A stretch of 64,000 nucleotides of DNA. It comes from Citrobacter koseri (GTDB taxonomy: Bacteria; Pseudomonadota; Gammaproteobacteria; Enterobacterales; Enterobacteriaceae). The stretch spans positions 62,001 to 126,000 of the forward strand of contig UAVY01000008.1 of assembly GCA_900446925.1 (NCBI GenBank). Reading direction: 5' to 3'. Each line of letters begins with the position of its first letter. Position 1 is the stretch's first letter. Positions 33,652-44,708 of this stretch are shown here, one piece after another. A program made the translations under genes and the position numbers. The notes under the pieces were generated by a model. That model ran no database searches and had not been told where the DNA came from. It saw only the letters and a program-made list of their open reading frames with translations.

Positions 33652-34299
33652 TTATGCCTCTTCTGGTACTGGCAACGGCCAGCCGCCAAGACGCTTCCAG
33701 CGGTTAACGATTTCGCAAAACAGAACGGCTGTTCGTTCGGTGTCGTATAACGCAGAGTGCGCCTGCGTTCCATCAAACGCCATTCCCGCCGCCAGACACG
33801 CTTTTGACAGCACGGTCTGTCCCAGCGCCAGGCCGCTCAGGGCCGCAGTGTCAAAGGTCACGAAGGGGTGGAAGGGGTTACGTTTCAGCGAAGCGCGCTC
33901 AGCGGCGGCCATCATAAAACTGTGATCGAACGTGGCGTTATGGGCGACCATGATCGCACGATTGCAACCGCTGTCTTTAATTCCCTTGCGCACCATTTTG
34001 AAAATAGCATGCAGCGCATCGTACTCGCTGACCGCGCCGCGCAGCGGGTTAGAAGGATCGATTCCGTTAAAGGCAAGCGCTTCGGGCTGTAAGTTTGCGC
34101 CTTCGAACGGCTCAACATGGAAATGCAGCGTCGTGTCCGGCATCAGCCAGCCTTGTTCATCCATTTTCAGCGTGATGGCGGCAACCTCAAGCAGCGCATC
34201 GGTTTTGGCATTGAATCCCGCCGTTTCGACATCAATGACGACAGGATAAAAACCACGAAAACGGTCGCACAGACCGGAAAGTTGAGCGTTATCGGACAT
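33652..34299 (-). CDS. rnt: Ribonuclease T
   Basis: DEDD-family 3' to 5' exoribonuclease of 215 residues for tRNA end turnover and 5S/23S maturation. Exo [12 protein letters not shown], Exo II with [11 protein letters not shown] and Exo III with [11 protein letters not shown] are present. Intact frame. Followed by gloA, as in E. coli. Confidence 0.96.
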   Translation of the reverse strand: MSDNAQLSGLCDRFRGFYPVVIDVETAGFNAKTDALLEVAAITLKMDEQGWLMPDTTLHFHVEPFEGANLQPEALAFNGIDPSNPLRGAVSEYDALHAIFKMVRKGIKDSGCNRAIMVAHNATFDHSFMMAAAERASLKRNPFHPFVTFDTAALSGLALGQTVLSKACLAAGMAFDGTQAHSALYDTERTAVLFCEIVNRWKRLGGWPLPVPEEA

Positions 34300-34400
34300 C
34301 TGGATCTCTTAATACGGAAAATTGCAGCGCGCATTATGGCAAATTTTACGCTGAGATGCAGTAAAACAACGGGCACAGAGAGTCTGCGCCCGGCGGGAGA

Positions 34401-34810
34401 TTAGTTGCCCAGACCGCGACCGGCGTCTTTGGCTTCAATCAGCTCAATTTTGTAGCCATCAGGATCTTCAACAAACGCGATGACGGTGGAGCCGCCTTTT
34501 ACCGGACCCGCTTCACGCGTGACGTTACCGCCGTTCTGGCGAATGCGCTCACAGGCTTCGGCAGCATTGTCGACGCTCAGGGCGATATGGCCATAGGCCG
34601 TGCCCAGCTCGTACTTATCAACGCCCCCAGTTGTAAGTTAACTCGATCACCGCTTCTTCGCTTTCCGGGCCGTAACCCACGAATGCCAGAGAGTATTTGT
34701 ATTCCGGGTTTTCGCTGGTGCGCAGCAGCTTCATGCCCAGTACGTTGGTGTAGAATTCGATGGAACGCTGCAAGTCGCCCAACACGCAGCATGGTATGAA
34801 GTAAACGCAT
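34401..34810 (-). CDS. gloA: Glyoxalase I GloA (two frameshifts)
   Basis: Lactoylglutathione lyase, 135 residues after removing one base at 34778-34780 and one at 34624-34628. Restored sequence [21 protein letters not shown] continues to [19 protein letters not shown] and ends GRGLGN. Ni ligands His5, Glu56, His74 and Glu122 of the family are in the restored frames. Detoxifies methylglyoxal. Downstream of nemRA; E. coli co-transcribes nemRA-gloA under NemR. Confidence 0.9.
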
Positions 34811-34900
34811 CTTTTTCCCCTCAAAAGTGCTGGAATGGGTCAATACATTCAAAATGTTGTTCTAGTATAGCGGCGTTTTTACGCCGCTACCAACGCAGGA

Positions 34901-36010
34901 TTACAGGGTAGGATAGTCCGTGTAACCTTCCGCGCCGCCGCCGTAGAAGCTTTCTGCGCGTTGTGGATTCAGTTCTGCTTTGCGTTGCAGACGAGCTACC
35001 AGGTCCGGGTTAGCGATATACGCCCGGCCAAACGCGACGGCGTCGATCAGGCCCTTATTGAGCAGGTCTTCCGCTTTTTCCGGCGTATAGGCGCCTGCGC
35101 CAATGATTGGGCCGTGGAAGCGGGCGCGAACTTTCTCACGGAAGGCGTCAGTATACGGTTCGCCGCCAGCCCAGTCAGGTTCGGACATGTGCAGATAGGC
35201 AATGCCGCGTTTACCCAGTTCCTCAATCAGATAGAGCGCATCGGCTTCTTCATTCGGGCCATTGTCGACATTCTGGAATGTGCCGATAGGGGAAACACGG
35301 ATACCAATTCGATCTGCCCCCCATTCCTGAATACCGGCATCGACGACTTCCAGCACCAGACGCGCGCGGTTCTCAACGCTGCCGCCGTACTGGTCAGTAC
35401 GATGGTTTGACGTCGGGGAAAGGAACTGGTGCAGCAGATAGCCGTGGGCGGAATGCAGTTCTACCAGGTCGAAACCGGCTTCACGCGCATTGGCGATAGC
35501 CTGACGGAAATCGTTGACGATGCCTGGGATTCTCGTCGGTTTCCAGCGCGCGCGGCATTGAGGTGTCGACACGAATGGCCTGACCGTTTTCATCGCGCAG
35601 CGGAGGTACGGTGCCAGCGCCGATCGCAGACGCGGAGACGGGAGGCTGGCCACCGGGTTGCAGGCTGGAATGAGAGATTCGACCGGTATGCCAGAGTTGA
35701 ACAGCAATGTGCCCCCTGTTCGGCCATGAACGCCAGCGGTAATTTTTTTCCATGCCTCGATCTGCTCCGCGCTGTGCAGACCCGGCGCGGCCCGCATAGC
35801 CTTTCGCCTGTGCGGGAGATCTGCGTCGCTTCGCTGATGATTAGCCCGGCGCTGGCGCGTTGACGATAATACTCGGCCATTAACGGGGGTGGGGAATGTC
35901 GCCCGGTTCAATGGCTGCGCAAACGCGTCAGGAGGGGCCATGAACACCACGGGTTTGCTGCCGTAATTGCGCCCACTTTCAGCGGGGGTAAACAGTTTCT
36001 CAGATGACAT
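34901..36010 (-). CDS. nemA: N-ethylmaleimide reductase NemA (multiple frameshifts)
   Basis: Old-yellow-enzyme flavoprotein, about 365 residues in E. coli, reducing maleimides, nitro-esters and other electrophiles with NADPH. The last two thirds are intact from [30 protein letters not shown] to [11 protein letters not shown]. The first third is scattered over three frames ([57 protein letters not shown]). The span is 12 bases longer than expected, so about a dozen single-base insertions are likely, the densest cluster in the window. Confidence 0.82.
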   Translation of the reverse strand: MSSEKLFTPAESGRNYGSKPVVFMAPPDAFAQPLNRATFPTPVNGRVLSSTRQRRANHQRSDADLPHRRKAMRAAPGLHSAEQIEAWKKITAGVHGRTGGTLLFNSGIPVESLIPACNPVASLPSPRLRSALAPYLRCAMKTVRPFVSTPQCRARWKPTRIPGIVNDFRQAIANAREAGFDLVELHSAHGYLLHQFLSPTSNHRTDQYGGSVENRARLVLEVVDAGIQEWGADRIGIRVSPIGTFQNVDNGPNEEADALYLIEELGKRGIAYLHMSEPDWAGGEPYTDAFREKVRARFHGPIIGAGAYTPEKAEDLLNKGLIDAVAFGRAYIANPDLVARLQRKAELNPQRAESFYGGGAEGYTDYPTL

Positions 36011-36028
36011 AATGGCTCCTGGTATAAG

Positions 36029-36043
36029 TAGACCGGTCGTCTA
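36029..36043. promoter_or_regulatory. Second NemR-like half-palindrome
   Basis: TAGACCGGTCGTCTA, between nemR and nemA, has both NemR arms but is one base shorter than the standard 16-base box. Could be a secondary operator or a one-base sequence error. Confidence 0.45.
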
Positions 36044-36068
36044 GTGATAAGGAAAATAAAAACGCCCG

Positions 36069-36671
36069 TTAAGCCGCAGGCGTTGCGATAATCGTTTTTA
36101 CATGTGCCAGCGCGCTTTCAAGCGGGGCGGCACTGCGAGAAATTTTGGCGTGCAGATTCGCGCCTAACCACAGCGCATACAGGATCTGCGCCTGTTGCAG
36201 CGGCTCGCCAGCAAAAGAGAGACAGCGGGCTTCGCGTCCTTTTTCCAGCGCTTGCGCTAACAGCGTAATAATATGCCGCGCGCCTTTGTCCATCGCAGTG
36301 CGCATATCTTCTGAGAGATCGCACACTTCGGCGGACAGCTTTACGGTCAAACAGCCGCTGATAGTGCCTTGCTGGCAAAACTGATTCAGGGTTTCCTGAT
36401 AGTAAGCCAGAATGCGGTCACGGTAGTTGCCCGCTCCGGCGTCAAAATGCGTTGCCAGCCGCTGATGATATCCGGCGTAATGCCGTTCCAGCATGGCGAC
36501 GCCAAACGCTTCTTTGGAACGAAAAATAGTGATAAAACGACCCCTTCGGCACTTCGGCGGTTTTGAGCAGCTCGGCTCAATCCCATTCCGGTGAAGCCAC
36601 GCTGCATACAAAGCTGCTCGCCGGTAGCCAGAAGATGTTCGCGGGTGTCATGTTCAGTCTGGTTTGTTCAT
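36069..36671 (-). CDS. nemR: TetR-family electrophile/hypochlorite sensor NemR (three frameshifts)
   Basis: 199 residues after removal of single bases near 36665, 36577 and 36534, restoring MNKQTEHDTREHLLATGEQLC, GFTGMGLSELLKTAEVPKGSF and YHYFRSKEAFGVAMLERHY. The helix-turn-helix is therefore in the damaged part. The redox cysteine region CQQGTISGCLTVKLSAEVCDL is intact. Represses nemRA-gloA until oxidised or alkylated. Start at 36671, 15 bases from its operator. Confidence 0.87.
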
Positions 36672-36685
36672 GCCGCTGAGTGTAA

Positions 36686-36701
36686 TAGACCAATCGGTCT
36701 A
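36686..36701. promoter_or_regulatory. NemR operator
   Basis: TAGACCAATCGGTCTA is a perfect TAGACC-N4-GGTCTA palindrome between nemR and ydhL, the known NemR target in E. coli. Confidence 0.92.
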
Positions 36702-36772
36702 ATGCAAGTCAGGTTGCCAGAAAGCCAGTTAGCGTCTTCAATAAGCATAAGTGCTTTCGTTGAGGAGAGAGT

Positions 36773-37013
36773 GTGGCCGAGCAGTTAGAGTTTTTTCCCG
36801 TTCCAAGCCCGTGCCGGGGGATCTGTCAGTCGGATGAGCGCGGATTTTGTCGCGGCTGTCTGCGCAGTCGGGATGAGCGTTTCAACTGGCAAAAAATGAG
36901 CGACGCCGGAGAAGCAGGACGTGTTGCGGCTTTGTCGTCAGCGTCTTATGCGCAAATTACGCGCAAACAAACCGAACCCGCAGGAAGAACCTCAACAACC
37001 CTCACTCTTTTGA
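36773..37013 (+). CDS. ydhL: YdhL, DUF1289-type small protein (frameshifted)
   Basis: 79 residues after removal of one G near 36913, restoring KMSDAEKQDVLRLCRQRLMRKLRAN and the end QPSLF. Starts MAEQLEFFPVPSPCRGIC. The Cys pattern CRGICQSDERGFCRGCLRSRDE is the DUF1289 motif, a likely metal site. Function unknown. Start codon preceded by GAGGAGAG. Divergent from nemR. Confidence 0.88.
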
Positions 37014-37062
37014 AACCGTAATTGCGTATACTCGCTAAACATCTATATATGAGGAAGCGGTT

Positions 37063-37960
37063 ATGGTTCAGCGTATCACTATTGCCCCGCAAGGCCCGGA
37101 ATTTTCGCGCTTCGTGATGGGTTACTGGCGTCTGATGGACTGGAATATGTCTGCGCGTCAGCTGGTCAGCTTTATTGAAGAGCATCTTGATCTGGGCGTC
37201 ACGACCGTTGACCATGCGGATATCTACGGCGGTTATCAATGTGAGGCCGCGTTTGGCGAAGCGTTGAAACTGGCGCCGCACCTGCGTGAGCGGATGCAGA
37301 TCGTAACGAAGTGTGGTATCGCCACGAACCGCCCGGGCTGAAAATGTACTCGGCCATTACATCACTGACCACGACCACATTGTTGCCAGCGCTGAACAGT
37401 CCCTGAAAAATCTGGCGACCGACCGTCTTGATCTGCTGCTCATCCATCGTCCCGACCCGTTAATGGATGCGGACGACGTCGCGGAAGCATTCCAGCATCT
37501 CCACCAGAGCGGAAAAGTGCGCCACTTTGGCGTCTCTAACTTTACCCCGGCCCAGTTTACGCTGCTGCAATCGCGTCTGCCGTTTACCCTTGCCACGAAC
37601 CAGGTTGAGATTTCACCGGTTCATCAGCCGCTGCTACTGGACGGCACGCTGGATCAGCTACAGCAACTGCGTATTCGACCGATGGCGTGGTCCTGTCTTG
37701 GCGGCGGTCGTCTGTTTAATGATGATGAATTTGCGCCGCTGCGCAACGAACTTGCCGCGATCGCGGAAGAGCTGAACGCGACCACGATTGAGCAGGTGGT
37801 ATATGCGTGGATTTTACGCCTGCCGTCTCAGCCGTTGCCGATTATCGGCTCCGGTAAAATTGAGCGCGTACGCGCAGCGATTGAGGCAGAGTCTCTGACG
37901 ATGTCGCGTCAGCAATGGTTCCGTATCCGCAAAGCGGCGTTAGGTTACGACGTGCCGTAA
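37063..37960 (+). CDS. ydhF: Aldo/keto reductase YdhF (frameshifted)
   Basis: 298 residues after removing one A near 37331 (ACGAACC to ACGACC), restoring CGIATTARAENVLGHYITD. TIM-barrel aldo/keto reductase with catalytic Asp/Tyr in TTVDHADIYGGY and the Lys in VTKCGIAT. NADPH-linked carbonyl reduction; physiological substrate unknown. Nearly identical to E. coli YdhF. Confidence 0.9.
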
Positions 37961-38039
37961 TGCTGCGTTTTCGGCTTTCCGTTCAAAATTGTGTCACTGG
38001 TTTACACTTAACCGGGTAAACACATTTGACGGAGGTCTT

Positions 38040-38562
38040 ATGAAGCGTTTGAGTCTGGCAATGTTAACCCTGCTGGCCTGTGCGGGCGCACAGGCCGCCA
38101 GTGAAGAAGTGACGATGAATCTGGTGACTTCGCAAGGCGTCGGGCAGTCGATTGGCAGCGTAACCATTGCCGAAACGGATAAAGGGCTGGAGTTTACCCC
38201 CCGACCTGAAAGCGCTGCCGCCGGGTGAACATGGTTTTCATATCCATGCTAACGGCAGTTGCCAGCCTGCGATTAAAGAGGGTAAAGCCTCGGCGGCAGA
38301 AGCGGCGGGTGGGCATTTCGACCCGCACAATACCGGGAAGCACGAGGGGCCGGAAGGCGCCGGGCATATGGGCGATCTTCCCGTGCTGGTGGTCAATAAT
38401 GACGGGATAGCCACCACGCCTGTTACTGCGCCGCGCCTGAAGTCTCTTGATGAAATAAAAGATAAAGCGCTGATGATCCACGTCGGCGGCGATAACATGT
38501 CCGATCAGCCGAAACCGCTTGGCGGTGGTGGCGAGCGTTACGCCTGCGGCGTCATCAAATAG
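38040..38562 (+). CDS. sodC: Periplasmic Cu,Zn superoxide dismutase SodC (frameshifted)
   Basis: 173 residues after removing one C from the run at 38197-38202, restoring GLEFTPDLKALPPGEHGFHIH. Signal peptide ends GAQAA. Metal ligands lie in HGFHIHANG, GGHFDP and GDLPVL; disulfide cysteines in NGSCQP and RYACGVIK. Corresponds to E. coli SodC and Salmonella SodCII. Start after GGAGGTCTT. Confidence 0.92.
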
Positions 38563-40579
38563 TCAGGATGTCAGTGAACCCTGCGGCGGCGCTTGCTCAA
38601 GCTGCGACAGCGAGCAGTGTAATCGCCAGATGAGCGCCGCCAGTTCCTGAGCCGCAGGTTGATGATGATGCGACAGCGTGTTGCAAATACGCTGTAGCTC
38701 CTGGAGCGTGGTCGCCAGCGGCCGTTGCTGCACGCCGCGCTCGCTCATCACGTCGCGTAACAAGGCAATACAGATATCCCGGACGCGCGAAAGCGGGTCG
38801 GAACGGGTTTCCCAGGCACGCAGTTGCCACACCACATGTGAACAATTCAGCAGTACCACTCCCCAGCGTAACAGCCAGCGTCGCGCCAGCGCATCCTGGC
38901 TATTGCTGAGTTGACTGACGTGATGATAGGTCAGCGATTCAAACTCATTCTCGCTGTGTGATGGATGACGACTGAGCTGATCGACAAAATCTCTGCGCAA
39001 TGCGCGGATATGGCGACGGCTTTTGCGGGCATCCGAACCCGGACGCAGGATCGCAAAGGCCAGCCACGACAGCGCGACCCCGGCAATTTTAGCCGTATTG
39101 TCATTAAGAAAATCAGCAAAGTCATACACGGGGGGATTGGTGACGGCGATAAACGATCCCATAAAAACGATCAACTGCCCCCAAAGCCCGGCGAGTTTCG
39201 GCATTTGCAGCTTCAGCAGTTGCATCGTGGCCAGCAAAGGAAACAGAAACAGCAAAAACTGCCAGAGATCGGTTATCTGCACCATCAAACCAAATTTGAC
39301 GACGAAGCTGAACAACGAGAGCAGAATCAGCGTGCGCATCAATAAAGAGAGTGATTTAAACGGCGTGGCGACGGCGGAATAAGAGCACGCAACTGATGGC
39401 CGCCAGCGTTAACGCCCCTGAACCGGATTCCCATTGTGAACCGATACTCCACGCGCCAATTACCATGAGGGTGGTAAATGTGCGCAATCCGCTCCATATC
39501 GCTTCGGCGTTGTCCGTATGGCGGGCCAGACCGGGGCTGCGCGTTACTTTGATCTCATCGACTGCGGCGCCGTTTTCCAGCAACCGTAGCTGATGGCTGT
39601 TGTGTAAGTAGAGCTGGCAGAAATAGCGCAATCGCTGCCAGAAGGCGACGTGGCGGTAATCCTGTCGGTTTTTCGGATGTAGCGGGGCAATAATGCGCGC
39701 GACGGTATAACTGTCGGTACGCGGATTAGCCAGCGCGGCCAACAGTTGTTCAATCACATCGCGGGTCTGCTCCGGCGGGTTGGGCCAGTTCAGCAACATC
39801 CTGCGGAGGCTGGAAATGACGCTGGTCAGGCGAAGCTGCTGATGTAGCAGAGCGTTAAGCAGCGCGTTCTGGCGACGAAAACGGTAGTGACTCCAGAATG
39901 CCTGAATGCGCAGCAGGTTCATCGTCAGAATTTGGCCGATAACCCCTTCATGGGCGGAACGTATCGCATCGGTGGTTTCCGGCTGCCAGAGCAGGCTGGC
40001 GTGCTCCAGCAGCCGTGCGTGCATATTTTTCAGCGCGGTCAACAGCGCCGTGCCGTCAGAGGTGCTGGGCAGGATCATCATCATCATGCCGCCGCAAAGA
40101 ATACCGACGACCACCTCGCAGACCCTGGCCTGGGCGATATCCCACAACTGAGTGACCTCGATGATGTTGACCATGGGAAAGGCAATGATGGCGGCCGTGT
40201 AACCCGCCAGCTGGAAGGCGTAGGCGACGTTATTGGTGAAATGGGCGCAGGCCCAGGTGCAAAAGCCAATCCAGGCCGCCATGCTTAATAAAAAGAGCCA
40301 GGGTTCGTTTAGCGTGTGACCTGCGATGATGAGCGCGGCGGTGGCGCCAAGTAAACTCCCGGCAATACGCCCCAGACTTTTACTGATCACGCCGCCTACC
40401 GTCGGAAAACTTACCACGGCGGCAGAGGTCATCGCCCAGTATGGCTCATCCAGGTTGATGTAGTAGGCGAACGTCAGCGCCAGGCACATGGCGAGGGTAT
40501 TGCGCAATGCATAGCGCCATTGCCCAGAGGTTGCCTTGAACCAGGGCGTATCGCGCCAGGTCAGGTGAGGGAGTTTCAT
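38563..40579 (-). CDS. ydhK: FUSC-family aromatic acid exporter-like YdhK (frameshifted)
   Basis: About 671 residues after removing one base near 39380 (restores [25 protein letters not shown]). Two blocks of hydrophobic segments, N-terminal and mid-protein, typical of AaeB/FUSC inner-membrane exporters. Works with the membrane-fusion protein YdhJ and small YdhI. Its ATG overlaps the ydhJ stop as TAATG. Regulated by neighbouring SlyA in related bacteria, inferred from context. Confidence 0.87.
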
Positions 40580-41440
40580 TAGCGCTGACCGATAGCCACG
40601 CTGCATGTTGTGCCCGAAAACCAGCGTGACATCATGGGGTAACGCATCAAATTCGATACGCACCGGCACGCGCTGTGCCAGACGAACCCAGGGAACGTTA
40701 GGTTTAATGTCAGGGACCAGGCCGGAATCGCTCTCCACGCTTTGATCATAAATCGCCCGGCCAATACTGGCAACGTGACCCTGTAACTTCACGTTGCCGC
40801 TGTAGAGGGTGATCTGCGCCGGAGCGCCTTCGCGAATATGGCGCAGTTTCGTCTCTTCGAAATATCCCATGACGTAGAACGAGTGGCTGTCGACCAGCGC
40901 AAACAGCGGTTGGCCGGTAGAGGCGTAATCCCCCGTGCGCGTTGAGAGGTTTGTCACCCAGCCCGCGACCGGCGCGCGAACGTCGGTCTGGGCTAATTGC
41001 CATTGCGCCTGTTTTAATGACGCTTCCGCCGCTTCGACGCTGGCCTGCATCGCTTTAACGTTCAGGTTTGCGGTGTCCATATCTTCGGCAGAGATGTAAT
41101 TTTGTGATAAATGGCGACGACGGTTGGCTTCATTATTGGCTTTCGCTAAATCGGAGCGGGCTTTAGCCAGTTCTGCCTGCGCATTAAGCTCAGCGATGTG
41201 AAAAGGGGTCTTATCGATAGAAAAGAGCAGATCGCCTGCATTCACGAACTGGTTATCTTTTATATTGAGTTTGGTGATGCTGCCGGAGACCTGAGGCGTA
41301 ATGCTCACCTGTTCCGCCCGTACTTTACCATCGCGCGTCCACGGAGACTGCATGTAGTAATTCCATAGCCACCAACCGGCCAGAACCGCGATGGCCGCAA
41401 CCACAATCGTTGAAAAGTATTTCATTGTTTTAAGCGACAT
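40579..41440 (-). CDS. ydhJ: HlyD-type membrane fusion protein YdhJ (frameshifted)
   Basis: 286 residues after removing one T near 40617 (GTTTTCG to GTTTCG), restoring [17 protein letters not shown]. One N-terminal membrane helix ([18 protein letters not shown]), lipoyl-like halves, and a coiled-coil hairpin around [24 protein letters not shown]. As written the frame runs on into ydhK, a false fusion. Periplasmic adaptor of the YdhIJK exporter. Confidence 0.9.
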
Positions 41441-41442
41441 AA

Positions 41443-41679
41443 TCACCACGCAATCAGCAAAATAAGGCTCAGGCACACGCAAAGTGCAAATATCGACAGA
41501 TCCATCAGCAGGGGATGCCAGATTTCACCCGAGTAAATCCAGTCGCGTAGCAGGCGATGCGCCAGCAGCCAGATAACAAATCCAAGCGCGAATGCTTTGA
41601 AAAGCGGAGGGAAATAGACAGATGCGCCGATCACCAGATCTTGTAGGGGCAATCCTGTTGCAGTGGGTATAAACGTCAC
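41443..41679 (-). CDS. ydhI: YdhI, DUF1656 small membrane protein
   Basis: 78 residues with two hydrophobic segments, e.g. [18 protein letters not shown] and [17 protein letters not shown] choose a GTG start at 41679 because AAGGA lies 9 bases before it and the length equals E. coli YdhI; a TTG two codons earlier is an alternative. Part of the YdhIJK efflux set, like AaeX. Confidence 0.9.
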   Translation of the reverse strand: MTFIPTATGLPLQDLVIGASVYFPPLFKAFALGFVIWLLAHRLLRDWIYSGEIWHPLLMDLSIFALCVCLSLILLIAW

Positions 41680-41879
41680 AAGCAAGAATCCTTTGCGTTA
41701 AACAACGTTGCTATAGGTTTAGTAAAAACCGAGGTACAGCACGTCTTTTCCGCATAATGTCTGAAAAAATGTCTACCTGTAAGCAAATTTAGCAATACAT
41801 TTGTTTTGAGCATATAAATGCTGCACACTATTCTAAAATCAGTATAATATCTTAGCAAGCTAATTATAAGGAGATGAAA

Positions 41880-42314
41880 TTGGAATCGCCACTAGGTTCT
41901 GATCTGGCACGGTTGGTGCGCATTTGGCGTGCTCTGATTGACCATCGCCTGAAACCTCTGGAGTTGACGCAGACACACTGGGTAACGCTGCATAATATTC
42001 ACCAACTTCCGCCAGATCAGTCGCAAATACAGTTAGCCAAAGCGATCGGCATTGAACAACCGTCTCTGGTGCGTACGCTGGATCAGCTTGAAGACAAAGG
42101 GCTTATCTCACGACAAACCTGCGCCAGCGATCGTCGCGCCAAGCGAATTAAGCTGACGGAGAAGGCGGAACCGCTCATCACAGAGATGGAAGCCGTGATC
42201 AATAAAACGCGTGGAGAGATTCTGGAAGGGATTTCGCCGCAGGAACTTGAGCTGTTAATTAAGCTGATTGCGAAACTTGAGCACAATATTATTGAGTTGC
42301 AGTCTCAGAACTAA
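41880..42314 (+). CDS. slyA: MarR-family regulator SlyA
   Basis: 144 residues starting at TTG 41880 ([17 protein letters not shown]), the family start; the ATG at 41874 abuts AAGGAG with no spacing and is unlikely. Winged helix-turn-helix at about 30-98 with [17 protein letters not shown]. SlyA counters H-NS at virulence and envelope genes and senses small aromatics. Divergent from ydhIJK and convergent with slyB. Confidence 0.95.
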   Translation: MESPLGSDLARLVRIWRALIDHRLKPLELTQTHWVTLHNIHQLPPDQSQIQLAKAIGIEQPSLVRTLDQLEDKGLISRQTCASDRRAKRIKLTEKAEPLITEMEAVINKTRGEILEGISPQELELLIKLIAKLEHNIIELQSQN

Positions 42315-42362
42315 GACCAGAAGAAAGGCGTGTGGCCAGAGGCTGACCACACGTCTGTTGGA

Positions 42363-42830
42363 TTAGCGCGGAGAAACAGTAACCTGGCTGCCGTTGCTGG
42401 CCAGAACAACACGCTGACCTGCGGAGAAACGGGTATCGCCCTGTTTCTGTACCACCATGATGGTGTTGCCGTCATCCTTACGGATTTCCAGTTCCACACC
42501 CTGAGTTTTGTTCATCGCGCCCTGGACGCCTTGTCCCGCTACGCCACCTGCGACTGCGCCAGCGGCCGTCGCCAGTGAACGACCCGTCCCGCCACCGATG
42601 GTATTACCGAGGAAACCACCGAGCACTGCACCACCGATAGCGCCGATCACGTTGGAGTCATCACCGCCCTGGATTTGCACCGGACGAACGTTAACGACAG
42701 TGCCGTATGTGACATTCTGCACTTGTTTCGCCTCGGACGCGGTATAGACATCACCGGACAGGCTATCGTTATTCACACAACCCGCTAAAGATAAGCCCAT
42801 CAGTGAAACGATCAGCACACGTTTAATCAT
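42363..42830 (-). CDS. slyB: Outer-membrane lipoprotein SlyB
   Basis: 155 residues with lipobox LAGC (Cys about 18), a glycine-zipper segment GAIGGAVLGGFLGNTIGGGTG and AAGAVAGGVAGQG, and a conserved C-terminal beta domain. Supports outer-membrane stability and is PhoP-induced in enterics. Intact. Confidence 0.96.
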   Translation of the reverse strand: MIKRVLIVSLMGLSLAGCVNNDSLSGDVYTASEAKQVQNVTYGTVVNVRPVQIQGGDDSNVIGAIGGAVLGGFLGNTIGGGTGRSLATAAGAVAGGVAGQGVQGAMNKTQGVELEIRKDDGNTIMVVQKQGDTRFSAGQRVVLASNGSQVTVSPR

Positions 42831-43113
42831 CTATAAATCTCCTGTTCACCATGAAACGCCACAAAGCATCCCTCATGGTTAAATTATATGGCATATACGA
42901 CCGTAAAGGCACATGTTCTGCTGGAACAATGTGAAAATCATAATCAGATTTGGGTTAACCAAGTATAAACGAATCATCCATGAGATTTATCAGAACAGAG
43001 TGTCAGCGTCTGCATCGAAGGGTAAAAATGCTTAATGAAGCATGGTATTAGCAGAAACTTTGTGGTTGAGTGGTAGCGCTAAAATCATGCTTAACACGCT
43101 AAAAGGAAGATGT

Positions 43114-44235
43114 ATGAAATCGGGCCGTTTTATCGGCGTTATGTCTGGAACCAGCCTTGATGGCGTCGATGTTGTGCTGGCGGCAATTGATGAAACGATG
43201 GTCGCACAGCAGGCGAGCCTGACCTGGCCCATCCCCGTTCATCTTAAACAAGCCATTCTGGATATTTGCCAGGGGCAACAACTCACGCTTTCCCAGTTTG
43301 GCCAGTTGGATACGCAGCTCGGGCAGCTTTTTGCCGACGCGGTGAACGCGCTGCTGGCGCAGGAAAAACTGCGGCCGCGGGATATTGTCGCCATCGGCTG
43401 TCATGGTCAGACGGTCTGGCATGAACCTACCGGCGCTGCGCCGCATACCTTACAAATCGGTGATAACAACCAAATTGTCGCGCGAACCGGGATAACGGTT
43501 GTCGGTGATTTTCGTCGTCGCGATATTGCGCTGGGCGGGCAAGGCGCGCCGCTGGTTCCCGCGTTTCACCAGGCGCTGCTGGCGCACCCGACAGAGCGTC
43601 GGATGGTGCTAAACATTGGCGGTATCGCCAACCTGTCTTTGCTTATACCGGGTCAACCGGTAAGAGGGTACGATACCGGGCCAGGCAATATGCTCATGGA
43701 TGCCTGGATCTGGCGGCAGTGCGCTAAGCCTTATGATAAAGACGCGCAATGGGCCAGTGAAGGGAAAGTGATAATTCCGCTGCTGCAAAATATGTTGAGC
43801 GATCCCTATTTTTCAGCGCCTGCGCCGAAAAGCACCGGGCGTGAGTATTTCAACTATGGCTGGATAGAACGCCACCTTTCGGCCTTTCCTGGCCTCGCTC
43901 CCCGTGATATTCAGGCAACGCTGGCTGAGCTGACCGCGGTGACAATTTCTGAACAGGTTCTGTTAAGCGGCGGCTGCGAGCGGCTGATGGTGTGCGGCGG
44001 CGGGAGTCGTAACCCTTTGCTGATGGCGCGTCTGGCCGGGTTGCTGCCGGGCACGGAAGTTACCAGCACGGATGAAGCCGGGATCAGTGGCGATGATATG
44101 GAAGCGCTGGCGTTTGCCTGGCTGGCGTGGCGCACGCTCGCCGGGTTGCCGGGGAACCTCCCTTCGGTGACGGGGGCCACAGAATCCAGCATTCTGGGGG
44201 CCATTTTCCCGGCGAACCCACGAACTCAGAGTTAA
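43114..44235 (+). CDS. anmK: Anhydro-N-acetylmuramic acid kinase
   Basis: 373 residues. Start at ATG 43114 after AAGGAAGA; upstream in-frame ATGs are ignored. Phosphate-binding [12 protein letters not shown], the ATP region [11 protein letters not shown] and [15 protein letters not shown] mark the ASKHA fold. Phosphorylates anhMurNAc to MurNAc-6-P in cell-wall recycling. Frame intact. Confidence 0.96.
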   Translation: MKSGRFIGVMSGTSLDGVDVVLAAIDETMVAQQASLTWPIPVHLKQAILDICQGQQLTLSQFGQLDTQLGQLFADAVNALLAQEKLRPRDIVAIGCHGQTVWHEPTGAAPHTLQIGDNNQIVARTGITVVGDFRRRDIALGGQGAPLVPAFHQALLAHPTERRMVLNIGGIANLSLLIPGQPVRGYDTGPGNMLMDAWIWRQCAKPYDKDAQWASEGKVIIPLLQNMLSDPYFSAPAPKSTGREYFNYGWIERHLSAFPGLAPRDIQATLAELTAVTISEQVLLSGGCERLMVCGGGSRNPLLMARLAGLLPGTEVTSTDEAGISGDDMEALAFAWLAWRTLAGLPGNLPSVTGATESSILGAIFPANPRTQS

Positions 44236-44320
44236 CTGAATTTTTCCGGGCCTGTCTGCCGTTAAACTGAAAGGGTTAGGAAGGGCGTATTTGCCCTTCG
44301 GACCAGGAAAGTCTTCGGAT

Positions 44321-44650
44321 ATGTCTATGAAAAAACTGCTCATTGTATGTCTGCCTGTGCTCCTGAGCGGTTGTAGCGTCTACAACCAATTGCTTGAGCG
44401 TATGCAAACGGACACGCTGGAATATCAGTGTGATGAAAAACCGCTTACCGTAAAAATGAACAATACCCGGCAAGAGGTGAATTTTGTTTACGACAATAAA
44501 CTGCTGAACCTCAAACAGGGCATGTCTGCGTCGGGAGCACGTTACACGGACGGCATCTACGTCTTTTGGTCAAAAGGCGATGGCGCAACGGTCTATAAAC
44601 GCGACAGAATTGTGCTGAATAACTGCCAGTTACAAAACCCGAAGCGTTGA
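44321..44650 (+). CDS. mliC: C-type lysozyme inhibitor MliC (YdhA)
   Basis: 109-residue lipoprotein with lipobox LLSGC and the MliC domain containing [11 protein letters not shown] and [16 protein letters not shown], which inserts into the lysozyme active site. Located between anmK and pdxH. Intact. Confidence 0.95.
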   Translation: MSMKKLLIVCLPVLLSGCSVYNQLLERMQTDTLEYQCDEKPLTVKMNNTRQEVNFVYDNKLLNLKQGMSASGARYTDGIYVFWSKGDGATVYKRDRIVLNNCQLQNPKR

Positions 44651-44708
44651 GATTTTCACCTGGGCGGCGCACAATAGCGCCACCCACTGACAATCCGTAG
44701 CGAACACC

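Noticed and set aside
39356..41482. A 708-residue fusion of YdhJ and YdhK
   Set aside because: The join depends on one extra T near 40617; without it ydhJ stops normally at TAATG overlapping the ydhK start. In this window such +1 changes are systematic, so a real fusion is unlikely.
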